A stretch of DNA of 50,404 nucleotides from Gamarada debralockiae (taxonomy: Eukaryota; Ascomycota; Leotiomycetes; Helotiales; Hyphodiscaceae), in the NCBI GenBank assembly GCA_002803225.1, contig NXFV01000480.1, forward strand, positions 1-50,404. Reading direction: 5' to 3'. Positions 1 to 10,028 of this stretch are shown here, piece after piece. Positions within the stretch are counted from its first letter, which is position 1. Every line of letters begins with the position of its first letter. Made by a program: the position numbers and the translations under genes. The notes under the pieces are model-generated. The model was not told where the DNA came from and ran no database searches. It was given only the letters and a program-made list of their open reading frames with translations.

Positions 1-1443
1 AGAACGCTGGCGGTGCGCCGACTTACAGAGAGAGAACGACGGATTGAGTCTAAGGGTTTTTGTCCGAAGAGGTTTCCCTTAGGTGTAAATAGCGGATGCC
101 CGCGTGGCCCTACGGCCGGATCGGTGTAAGATATATCAATCAATCAATCAATATATACTTTTGAATACTTTAAGCAGACCGCCTAAATAGAGATGTTTAC
201 AGGTAGTATCTAGACTAATGCTAAGTTGTCTATTCATCTAAAGGAAGTAGTCTATTAAGTGTAACCTTAAGAGATAATCTCATTATATCCTTAGATAGTT
301 CTCTTCTCCTCTCCTTATTTTCTATAGCAAGACAACTAAACTTTGCGTTTATCTCTTTACTTAAATCTAGACATATTACCTCTACCTCTACTATATTGTA
401 GAAGAAACGAAATGCGAGTATAAGCGCGTCTCGATTGCGCTGTGAATCAAGAGATAATGAATGTATTGTTGGAGTATGAACTGCCTGAAGAATGAAGTAA
501 GAGCTGGGGCCATTACTCCCATTACTCTCCGCCCACCTAAGCGAGCATCGCGACGCGACGCGTTTTGTGACACTTACTTTTGTAAATTAATTAATTCATC
601 AACCATTCTACTTGATTATCACCAAATCAAAGATGGGTGATATAATCTTGTCAAGTCCTTGTATTCCGAAAGAAAACGAAGAATGGCCTACTCCTGCGCG
701 CGCAATTATACGCGGTATGAGCCGCCTTGGTTTTTGTGCCGCAGTACTGCAGTACTGCTGTAGAAAGGCACCGTTCATTGCCTTTGAGGATTAAAATCTA
801 GTAGTAGAGCAAAATGACATCTATCGGTTAACCTTCAAAGGCTCCCCAGAATTATAAAAGAAACTAGGTCGATTAAGAAAGGAGGTAAGGATTATAGAAT
901 GAATAATAGAAAGGATATCTGCACTATGTTCTAAGAAGCTATATCCTCTTCTTTGTATAATACTAATACTTAGCAATACTCTTTACTATTATTATCTAGG
1001 TGACTACTTGATTGATCTTCAAGGTCCTTATTTTCTTTATATCTAAACTTGTATATATCTTCAATATAAAGCTCGTGGCTATTTTTGCCCTTGCTAGTCT
1101 CGGGTTCTATATAGTAGCTGTACCCGCTACTGGAGGTCGGTATTATCTAGAAGCAGTAGGCAAGTATAGAGACTACTTCTAGTCTAGAGTTATATTGCTA
1201 ATACTATACTTATAATAGTGGCCCTACCTATGCGGCTACTTTCTCGATTGTTGGGATCGCGGTGTTCAGGGCGACTGCACTTGAAAGCAAGAAGTGGTAT
1301 AGCACTCTATATTATTTTAGAAAGATCTGGGTAAAGCTAACACGTAATGAGCTATGCACAAGCAGATGGGATCATTTTGGCCTCGTAGGTAGACGCGGGC
1401 CAGGGAATGACTTTCACTATTAGTTTGGATGAAAGGCTGAACG
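1..1443. repeat. AT/TA-rich island, likely decayed transposable element
   Basis: The first ~120 bases are ordinary in composition. From about 130 to 1320 the sequence becomes very rich in TA, CTA and TAG words with few long open frames, the usual look of RIP-altered repeats in filamentous ascomycetes. A short (ATCA)n microsatellite lies at about 135-152. A stretch near 391-573 reads on the minus strand as a short peptide ending in a hydrophobic run, resembling the spurious peptides of LTR regions; this is a weak impression. No reverse transcriptase, integrase or transposase motif is visible, so the element class cannot be named. Confidence 0.4.
135..152. repeat. (ATCA)n microsatellite
   Basis: Four to five tandem copies of the tetramer ATCA/TCAA inside the AT-rich island. 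Confidence 0.8.
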
Positions 1444-1819
1444 ATGTCAAATCGTCACGCAAGGTTTCATAACTCCTTTGTCTGTCTCAGATGGATGATA
1501 TTAGGACCCAAACTACTAAATTCTTCCTGCTGCACCATCCTCTGTTCAATTATTGATATTTCGTTCCTCGAAGTGTCCCTCACTCACTCAATAATGAAAT
1601 TCGTTGGCCAAGGAAATGCGTACTTGCCTCCCCATCTCCCCTCTTCTCCCTCCAACCAAATAATTTGCCAGGACCACCGCCCATGGCTATCAAAGCTGAC
1701 CTAAAACTTCCAGGAGGCGTAAGACCCGGGCACCAGGAGTAGAGCAGCAAGAGCGGTGATCATGGAGACGGTGTCGTAGCCAAGCTTGCCACTTTGGCCT
1801 TCTCCGTCAGCACTATTTT
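1444..1819. other. Intergenic, nothing recognised
   Basis: More ordinary base composition than the island to its left. Several short frames are open on both strands but none has recognisable protein character. It probably holds the 3' flank of the minus-strand gene that ends at 1820. Confidence 0.5.
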
Positions 1820-2758
1820 CTAGCCCAACTTTTGCGCCGTCTGCCTCTCCGATTTCATACACTTTTCTAAGTGCTCGGCCCACTTATCAGTCACACATCC
1901 TGTAACCACTACCTCAGGGATACCTCTCAACCCTTCAAGAGGCTTCAATATCTTCTGTCCCTCCTCCCATCGAGACACACCATTTCGAAAATGCTTGGTG
2001 CTCAATCTCGTCCCATCTACTTTTCTTGATACTGCATGAATCCTTTCTTTCTGATGATCTCTTATTGAGCCGTACCATACTGGGCCAGCCAGTGGGCCAG
2101 TATCAAGAGACTCGTAGTTGAGCCACTCTATCTCCAGTCTTCTCAAATTCCGAGACAAGCTGAGGACCTTGACCAGAGTCTGCAAGTATACTTGCATCCG
2201 GTTCCGAGAATTCTTATTCTCATTCTCGATAGTAACTTTCACATATCGCATAGAGAGAATCGCTTCTAGTCCCCAAAGCTTCCGTACCATCGATCCGGAA
2301 TCCCAACTAACGAGTGATTGACGTCCCCATGCGTGATCATCCCGACATAGAGAGATCTTGAGGCACCATTTGTTTCGGTAGAATAAGACAATGATGGCAT
2401 CAGTGCGCATTTGTCGGGAGACTTGGGTGAGAGTACGGAACTGCCTGGAAAGTTTAGGGTCGTTGACGTGAGGTCCCGCGCCCTCAGTTGTGGCTCGAAT
2501 GTATTTGCTACCGCAACGACAGAGTGGCCATAGTCCTTGTTTGAGTTCGAGGCCAGTTTGAGTGCTGACGAGAAGGTAACTGAGGATCTGGTCGCGGATC
2601 TCGAAGGGTAGGGGCAGTGTCTGGGCGCCTGGTGGGCTCTTTCGGACCTTTTGACTTTTGCGTCTGCGCGAGGCCATCGTTGTATCTGAATACATTCTCG
2701 AAGAGGTCTTGACAAAGTCGTCCTGTGGTCTACGTTTTGTGATGCTGTGACGTGACAT
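1820..2758 (-). CDS. F-box/2EXR-like hypothetical protein
   Basis: A single-exon frame of 312 residues starting at an ATG at 2758. After a basic, low-complexity N-terminus (about residues 1-45) comes a segment beginning LPFEIRDQILSYLL, the typical opening of fungal F-box-like/2EXR proteins. It is followed by a 'QVSRQMRTDAIIVLFYRN' stretch of the kind these families use after the box. The rest is helical and charged, with no catalytic motif. Such proteins are thought to be substrate adaptors, but in most fungi they are uncharacterised, so a ubiquitin-ligase role is only inference. The gene lies beside repeat-like DNA and a pseudogene, which fits a lineage-specific member of an expanded family. 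An internal intron cannot be excluded. Confidence 0.65.
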   Translation of the reverse strand: MSRHSITKRRPQDDFVKTSSRMYSDTTMASRRRKSQKVRKSPPGAQTLPLPFEIRDQILSYLLVSTQTGLELKQGLWPLCRCGSKYIRATTEGAGPHVNDPKLSRQFRTLTQVSRQMRTDAIIVLFYRNKWCLKISLCRDDHAWGRQSLVSWDSGSMVRKLWGLEAILSMRYVKVTIENENKNSRNRMQVYLQTLVKVLSLSRNLRRLEIEWLNYESLDTGPLAGPVWYGSIRDHQKERIHAVSRKVDGTRLSTKHFRNGVSRWEEGQKILKPLEGLRGIPEVVVTGCVTDKWAEHLEKCMKSERQTAQKLG

Positions 2759-3343
2759 AAGGATGGTGGAGAGTCGTGATCTTCCATACGGACAGGGAAG
2801 TGGCTAGGCAGCCGCGGGGGCGGGGTGCACAAGGCCGAGGCTGCAGCCTCGTTTCTCGCTTAGGTATTGGAGTCTGACTTGAGCGGCCATTGCTCGCATA
2901 TAAAAGCAATCATCAAAAGAACTGGGCTGGCGAATTGACGCGGTAAATTACGAGATGTAAAAGACAGACTGTCATCCAGATCGCAGGGCTTTACAGTTTT
3001 GGGGCGTTAAGCTCGGTGAGAAGAATGTTGCCAAGAACGATGACACTGAAAAAGGAAGGCAAAAAATATTGTAGCGTATAGAAAGCGAAGACAACGATGA
3101 AGCTTTTCAAGAAAATAGATAGTATCACTGTGCAGTCACAGAGACAAAGTCTCTTGCATCTGAGTAGGCGTACTCGCTCAAGTATTATTATGGACCAGTC
3201 CAGCAAAAACTCCATTCAAGGGGATATTATGAGACGGAGGTGCAGCAGCATGCGCTAACTGCTGGGGCTGATAGGAAATAAAGAGACGACATAGAATTCA
3301 CGACTTAAATGGCGATGCGGCAATTAAATTTAAACAAACACTC
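2759..3343. other. Intergenic, nothing recognised
   Basis: AT-moderate spacer between the F-box-like gene start and the decayed hydrolase. A hydrophobic minus-strand frame (about 2991-3215) has no domain character and is probably chance. Confidence 0.5.
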
Positions 3344-3849
3344 CTATAGCTGTCTCCAATCATTGTCGATGCGTGAAGTTTGATGGATGTCAATCGCTGC
3401 AACAGTCGTCGGGGACGTCGAAATAGGATTCAACATAGCAAAACCATGAATCTGCCCATCAAACCTGAAAATCGCAACCGGAACACCCGCCTGCTGCGAC
3501 TTATGTCCAAACTCCTCTCTTTCAGCCTGCAGCGGGTCAATTCCAGCAGTAAATATGATCGTGAGAGAGAGCTTCTTCAATTCCTCGGTTGTGGACATCA
3601 GCGCGGAAGCCAGCTTTGTATTGCGGGCTGGTGATTGACTTGGATCAGAGAGAGGAATCTTGACGTGCTCTCCATATAAGGCTCCGTACATCTCCCGGAG
3701 GAGTGGTGCAGAGAGATAGGGCCCGTCACGTACGGCTTGCACATGGAACTTCGGCGTTGGGCTTATTATGGGGTAGAAGAGGGCTTGGTAGACGATCTTT
3801 GGACCTGCTCTAGCTGCCGTGAGGGCGAACATCGTGAGCGCCATTTGTC

Positions 3850-3904
3850 CTACGATGGGACATCAGATTGTGGTGTAGAAACGAGGATTTAGGGGGAGAG
3901 ATAC
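3850..3904 (-). other. Relic intron 2 of the hydrolase pseudogene
   Basis: GT at 3904-3903 and AG at 3851-3850 bracket 55 nt. Splicing joins the GxSxG region to GQMALTMF in phase only if the missing base upstream is allowed for. Confidence 0.6.
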
Positions 3905-4109
3905 CTCCAACCTCTCTCCGGCGATCGCAAATTTATCAGTCTTCAATCCCAATGACGCATCATAAGCCGCGATGTGTAATATGACTGCGTAGCCTTGCTC
4001 GTATTGTATAGGATACTGTGTATCTAGCGCTGGGTTGCAATACGGGAAAACGATCGCATAACCTGTCGCGCGAACAAGATCTCGTACAAGACGGTCATGT
4101 GTGTTTGGA

Positions 4110-4161
4110 CTGTTGCGATATCAGCTAAAATCCTCAAAACCAAGACGTCGCGAAAGGCTAC
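4110..4161 (-). other. Relic intron 1 of the hydrolase pseudogene
   Basis: A 52-nt GT-AG segment containing a GCTGAT branch-like site. Removal joins GWILG to SPNTHDRLVRD, the continuous sequence expected for this family. Confidence 0.65.
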
Positions 4162-4444
4162 CTTCCCAAAATCCATCCATCACCACGTGTATAGAAGATG
4201 GTACGCAAGACTTTTCCTTCAGATCCTGCAGGTCTGTTCAAGACAGTCGTGACCTTTCCTGTGGGGGCTTGCCGATGTCTCCACATCGAACTCCGTCGAG
4301 ACAACATCGGAGGCCTGCTCATGAGCTTGGATATCTTCGAGTGCTGCTCTGGCATCTACATAGCTCAGCTCAGAGTGGTGGGCCGCCGGCTTTGGCGCCT
4401 GCGTCGACGAAGGTTTGATTTACTGGATCAGGATAGGGTGCCAT

Positions 4445-5137
4445 ATTGAGGGATTGCTCTAACAAAATGGAGTAGTGAATGACAATGCTCGTGACTGAAG
4501 AGCTACAAATCAAGCGAAGTGAGGGTAGCGCAGACGAAGAAAGAGTGGTCAGAAAGAGATATTTATATAGAATGTCAACTCCTTTGCCCTGACGGCACTA
4601 GCCTGAATGTGCATGACTGGGACGACAAATTTGTGACATATATACAGAAAGCGAGAATACAAGGAATAACCACTTTGGAAGATCAGGACTAGATGCTTGG
4701 AGTGAAAGAACGCCAAAGGATAGATAGGTTCAACATGGAGGAGTGGAGGACGACTAATGCGAAGCATTAGGTAACCGTTTAGCATTACACACCTCAGTAA
4801 GGGGCTTCGGGGTTCGCTGATTGTAACCTAAATTATAGGTAGATTCCGGACACTCACGCAAATTTCCTGTCTCGAGCCTGGAAATACAGTGATTCCTTGG
4901 CATGCAGGAACCGTCTGTATCACTGCTGGATATGTACTTGTACTCCCGCTTTTGAATACTCTTCTAGCTAATTGAAGTAGAGTTCATGGAAGACGTCCCA
5001 CCAAGACCTCGATGTTGCAGAGCTAAGTCCGTTCCATTTCATTTATCTTTCGCCCATGTTGGTATCATCAAATATGGTCAGTCATTAACACATGCATCAT
5101 CTGATCATGTAAGGGCCAGTCAGTTTTTACTGACCCC
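4445..5137. other. Intergenic, nothing recognised
   Basis: Spacer between the hydrolase pseudogene start and the SKI3 stop. No coding or structural signal was recognised. Confidence 0.5.
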
Positions 5138-8100
5138 TCAGGACAAAACACCACCCAATGCGTCCCAACCATCCTTGCTCCAAGGTGCGATCATAGCCGC
5201 TTTCTGAGCATCCCCAATTTTTCCAGTCCCAGCAAACGCCACTGACAGGTCCAAAGCATCCAATTCTCCTCGTGGAGGGACAGCTTTAATAGCTGTCTTC
5301 AATGCCATTTCCGCAGCATATTCATTGTCGTCGAGTTCAGCAAGACGACCCCAGCCGTGAGGTTGGTCTGGATGAAGGAACACATCGGTCTGCACCTCGG
5401 TCCTGACCACCTGCTCGGTATCTCCCTCAGAGAACACAGCGATCGCTCGAAGAACTTCTCCCACTCGACCTTGCTCTCCCTCGGTGAGGGTGTGTGTCGC
5501 ACGTAAATCCTGGAGGCTGGCTTTCACGGCTTCTAGACTCTCCTCATCTTTGTCAATGAGTGCAATAACCCCAAGCAGAAGCACCGATTCCACGTGTTCG
5601 GGGTGGCTTTCAACGGAATCAAAAAGCTGATCTCGTACTTTGGCCAACGAATCTGCATCTCCTTGGGCCCAAAGAACTTGCGATAAGAGACAAACGGCAT
5701 CGGGGTTGCCATTCGATTCTTCGAGAGCGGGTTGGAAATATTCTAGGGCAGCCGCTGTGTTGCCGCTGTAGTATTGTGCTAAACCGACTGTAAGATGCGC
5801 TGAGAGTCTACACTTCTGCCGTGCTTCTGCTGAGAGCTCATTCCCGGCGTCCTCAGTACTGAGTTGAAGAGCGGTTTCTCCACTTTCAATGGCTTCATCG
5901 TACAAGCTGGCGGCCAGCTGAGAGCGGGCGAGATCTGCTTTTGCCAATGCAAATCTTGAGAGTGATGCAGGGGATTCTGTGACTTCGTAGTCTGCCTCAA
6001 CGGTGGTGCAGATGCTCGACAGCAACTCCACAGCTAATGCTACATCGTCGATCCGCTCCAAGAAGAGTGTGGATAGATGATTATACATCAGGTCGTTTGG
6101 AATCATCGACTGTAGTTGGTTCAGCGCAAAGAGCGGCTGCACAAGTTCTGCAACGCTCGAGACGGACTTGCATGCAAGTATTTGATCAAATGTCGATTGT
6201 GAGTACTGTCGTTTTGTAATCAAAGAAGAAGACTCGGAGATCTCCATTGCATGTGTGAAGAGAAGATTTGCTTCCTTCCCATTATCGGTCATGAGGGCAA
6301 TGAGTCCTTGTCCGACCCAAGCATGAGCAAAGTCAGGATCTGAAGATTGAGCTCGCGTGAAGGCATCATTGGCCAGTTGGATATCGTTTTGCAGCAAGTA
6401 CAGTGCTCCAATGTTTGTCCAGGCCTGAGAACTTCTTTCGTTCAAGAAAAGGCTGCGCACGAATGAATGCTGAGCAACCTTTGGATTCATCTCGCTGGTG
6501 ACAACACCAAGCGCATTCCAAAATTCGGAATTGCCTGCTTCAAGTTCTATAGCTCTCTTGAAACATCGCACAGCGGCCTTCAAATATCTAGTAGATCTTT
6601 TCTTCGCACCGGCGAAGAGAGATACATGCGTGCGGTGTTCAGTCCAGCCAAGATTGTAGTATGCAACAGCTTGAGCATGTACATCATGAGCTGAGGCATG
6701 AATAGCTCGTTTGTGGGATAGTATTGCGGCATGGAGGCAGCGTGTCAAGTTCAACCCATCGCACTCGTCTTTTGAGTAGAGTCCTTTGGCAAAAACGATG
6801 TCTACGCCAACACCATCGACATCGGTAAAGATGCTATAAGAATCCTTCTCGTCTCTAATCTGTAACAGTTGCGAGATCTTCTCGTGTGGAAAGGCGGAAA
6901 TTCGTCCTTGGACCCAAGAAAAGACAGAACAAGCATCTCCAACTGCTTTCCATAGATTGAAGGCGTCTGCTCTGCTTTCTGCCAACTTGAGAGCTTCATC
7001 AATGGTTTCGCTCGCCTGTTGAGCTGCATATCCGAAAAGGCCTTTGTCAATTCCATCCCATGCACTCTCAACGAGTGACTGAATCAGCGCAATAGAGACA
7101 CCAAATTCCATTGGACGACCTTCAAGCACCGCTCTGTATCCTTCAATGGCCCGGTCGTAGTCGCCGAGTTCTCTCTTGACATTCGCAAGCATGTATTTCG
7201 CAAACCACGTTTCGCCAGACTTCTGCTGCTCAACTAGATGTTCAAATCTTTCTGCGTGTTGAAATGCTTTGGTGGCAGCAATGTATCTTCCGGAATTGTG
7301 GTAGCTTTCGCCAAGACCAACCCAAGAGTGGTAGTCATCAGGTGTAATTCTCAGTGCGGACTGGAAAGAAACAATACTCTTGGCATAGTCTTGCTTGTTC
7401 AATTCCGCAACTCCCAGTGCAGCGAACGGCCAACTGATGCCCTTCTTCTTCGAACCAGGAGCTGGACGGACTTTTCCAGAATCGACTACTCGTTGAGCAA
7501 CGACCTCCACGATTTCCCACTCCTTTTGCTGTGCAAAAATTCGGGCTAGACGTTCTGCAGCTTCTACTTCTGCCGGCGAGAGTTCAAATGCCTTCTGAAA
7601 ACACTTCCGTGAACGCTTCGAGTCCTTCGCATAATCCGCATAGTATATTCCAAGACTAGTGTACGCTGGTGCGAAATTGAGGTTGCTCTTCAGGGCAGCC
7701 AAGAAGTAAGAATATGCTCCACCTCTAGCTTTCCGAGCGGATTTTGAAGTGTCCAGATTCCAAATGCAGATTCCGATCCGATACTGTATCTGTGCAAGCA
7801 GATCCCGAGACTGTAGATCCTTGCCCTCTATTTTCGAAAGACAGGCCTCTAGCTCATCTCTCCCTCGATCATAATCGCCATCAAGTGCCCTGACCCAAGC
7901 AGCTTCGGCCTTGATGCGGACGTTGCTCGCATCTCTTTCGAGCGCGCGTCCTAGGAAGTCAATCGCTGCAGGATAATCCTCTTCTTCCTCGTAGATCAAA
8001 CCAATGCCTATTAAGGCGGGAGTCGACTTTGGATTCCTATTAAGGAGCCCTTCGAATAGAGTCTTAGCCTCTGGGTGGTTCTTGGGAGATAGATAGAAAA

Positions 8101-9481
8101 CCAATGCTGTGCCAAGAAGAGAGATGATCGCCTCAGAAGAATGGTCAAATTTCATGCCGGTCTTATTCGCTTCCTCCAAGACAAGTTGCCGCCCATTCCG
8201 CATGAGTTCCACAACGCTTTCGTGCTCGTCCAGGAATTGATAGTATTCTCCCATCAGACGATGCGCGAGGATTGATTTCGACGCGTCAGACATGCCCTCG
8301 GTCATTACTAACAGACGATCCTCGCCAGTCACTGGAGCGTCCAATGCAACACCGCCACCATCGTCGTCGTCATCTTCACTCTCATCTGGCGCATTCCCAG
8401 TCTGGGACTTCTGTACTGGAGGCGGAGGTGGAGGAAATGGAGATATTTCGCTGCTCATGAATCCTCGCAGGACCTGGCCTAGACCGCTCGTAGGAAAGAA
8501 ACTGCAATATTCGCGAAGGATGTTTACGTCCAAATCTTGAATATTCTCTGGGTCCTTCCATTCCAGGGCAATGTCCCAGGCGAGTTTGTATGGATGCTTG
8601 ATTATGACCATGTCCGAGGCCAGCTTGAGAACTTTCGCCTGCTTATTAGCCTTCTCATCGCCCGGAGGCAAGACAGTAAGAACTTCAAAACATCGTTGAA
8701 GAAGCTTCTCCTCATATTGTCGGCGTATCTCGTCATCATTACTCCAGTCTATGATCTTGCCATACAGATCCTCAAGATCACTACCTCGCATAATTTCTCG
8801 TTTGACCTCGATCGTGACTTGGCCAATCTTTGCTCCCAGTCTTGTTCGTCGCTCCCCAATCTCCTTATTTATTCGCTCTTTTTCCTCAAATTCAGTGATC
8901 TGAGCCATGAGCTGGTAGCTGTGGGCGGGATGAGGGACTCTTCCTTCCAGGTAGTCGTAGATTGGACTTGTAGGCAAGATGATCTCCTGGGCTTGCTTAT
9001 GCTGCAGCCTTGTGCCCTCATTCCTTGCGAATCCAAGGAATTTGTCGATGACATCTTGACATTTGTATTTGTCGTCCAGGTTTTGGTATATCTCTGCCAA
9101 CTTCAATGCGGCGACCTGGTATCGAGCAACCTTTTTGCTTCCTTGCTTTTCATACAGCTGGATAAGGCCTTGCCATGCCTGCGGTTCCGAATCTTTGAGT
9201 CTCGTTGCCGAGTCATAGGCTTTCTCGGCATCTTCAAATTTGCCTTGCTTGTCGAGTGCGAATCCTAGAAAGATGCTTCTGGACTGCTGTTAGCCGCACT
9301 CCCTTTCAGCCTCCTTATGGCAGTAGTCCTTTAAGGGAGGTACAATGAGTGACCAAACTCACCCTTGGTAGCTTTTGGGATCCGATGCCAGCAATTTCTG
9401 GGATTCTTGCACGACTTCATCGTATTTCTGAGCCTTGACAGCGGCGCTGATGGCTTTTAGCGCTGCCTTCGATGTTGACAT
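5138..9481 (-). CDS. SKI3: SKI complex TPR subunit Ski3
   Basis: Two exons, 9363-9481 and 5138-9278, give 1419 residues, close to the 1389-1432 of yeast Ski3 proteins. Ski3 is the scaffold of the cytosolic Ski2-Ski3-Ski8 complex, which feeds mRNA into the exosome for 3'-5' decay. The protein opens MSTSKAALKAISAAVKAQKY and is tandem TPR helices almost throughout; clear units include PALIGIGLIYEEEEDYPAAI, YHSWVGLGESYHNSGRYIAA and AHAWVGQGLIALM. An acidic linker (residues EDDDDDGGG, about 340) interrupts the N-terminal arm, as is common in Ski3. The start at 9481 is the only ATG in frame with the first TPR after splicing; the junction codon is GG|A. The gene is divergent from the GH5 gene across a 547-bp shared upstream region. 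Confidence 0.93.
9279..9362 (-). other. SKI3 intron
   Basis: 84 nt with donor GTGAGT at 9362 and acceptor TCCAG ending at 9279. Phase 2/1 is restored and TPR sequence continues across it (YQG to SIFLGFALDKQGKF). Confidence 0.85.
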
Positions 9482-10028
9482 AACTTGTCATTGATCTCGA
9501 TAGCTAGTATAATCGCATGGCACAAGTAGAGGGCGAGAAATTGAAGAGGTCCTTAACGCGTGTGTTCAGGGCTGGAAAGTTTATCGGTTTGGCAGCCTTG
9601 TGTGCACGTCAAGATCTTAGTGCGATCTGGAGACGAGTGAATCCCTGTCGAGGGTCGTCGGCGCATAAACTCCGAGCTTCAACCACCAATTCAAGCCGCC
9701 TACCGTTATTCAGCAATTACCCGTAACATGGACACGCAGAGAGAACTGCCAGACTCCCTTCTACAATTCCCCTAGATCCTACACCTCCCTATTCTTATTC
9801 CTCTATCGGCCGTCAAGCCTTTGGCAATCGCATCCTAATTCGTGGCCTACCGGCTCAAGGCTGCCGACTCCTACATCGGTATCATTGATTGACGCGTCCG
9901 CCTTCAACTCCTTTTAGCCTCGAGCCTTGAAGCTGACAGCACGCCTCCTCCCAAGATTCGCAACTCCAGCTATCTTAAGGCCAGGGTTCTTATGTCATTG
10001 TAATTTTCGAGTCCGGCGTTCGCACATC
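9482..10028. promoter_or_regulatory. Divergent promoter region of SKI3 and the GH5 gene
   Basis: 547 bp separates the two start codons, which face away from each other, so both promoters must lie here. Pyrimidine-rich tracts near 9760-9920 precede the GH5 start. An upstream in-frame ATG at 9927 would add 34 residues, including arginines, to the GH5 protein. No defined element was identified. Confidence 0.5.

Larger units (their letters stand above)
3344..4444 (-). pseudogene. Decayed alpha/beta-hydrolase (HSL/arylacetamide-deacetylase type) pseudogene
   Basis: Read from the ATG at 4444, the fragments follow an HSL-family esterase from end to end but do not join in one frame. The first frame stops at 4370-4372 and similarity continues in another frame. 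It shifts again near 4265-4275. It then reads through an oxyanion-hole region where the expected HGGGW is RGDGW. A phase-consistent intron fits at 4110-4161. The next segment runs to GLKTDKFAIAGE, where one base appears missing after 3912, inside the codon of the nucleophilic serine (GxSxG). A second intron fits at 3850-3904. The last exon keeps the Asp (GIDPL) and His (IHGF) of the triad. Three frame breaks, a mutated oxyanion hole and a broken serine codon make an active enzyme very unlikely. The damage is concentrated in the N-terminal two thirds; 3344-3844 is still an open 166-codon frame. Confidence 0.8.

Noticed and set aside
2266..2832. Second long minus-strand frame overlapping the F-box-like gene
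   Set aside because: It overlaps the better-supported frame, lacks domain character and has proline/serine bias typical of a shifted frame.
2991..3215. Hydrophobic 74-codon minus-strand frame as a small membrane protein
   Set aside because: AT-rich composition alone gives hydrophobic codons; no start context, conservation or flanking signal supports it.
8537..9268. 243-codon plus-strand frame antisense to SKI3
   Set aside because: It mirrors the coding frame of SKI3, and its hydrophobic content is what the antisense of charged TPR helices produces.
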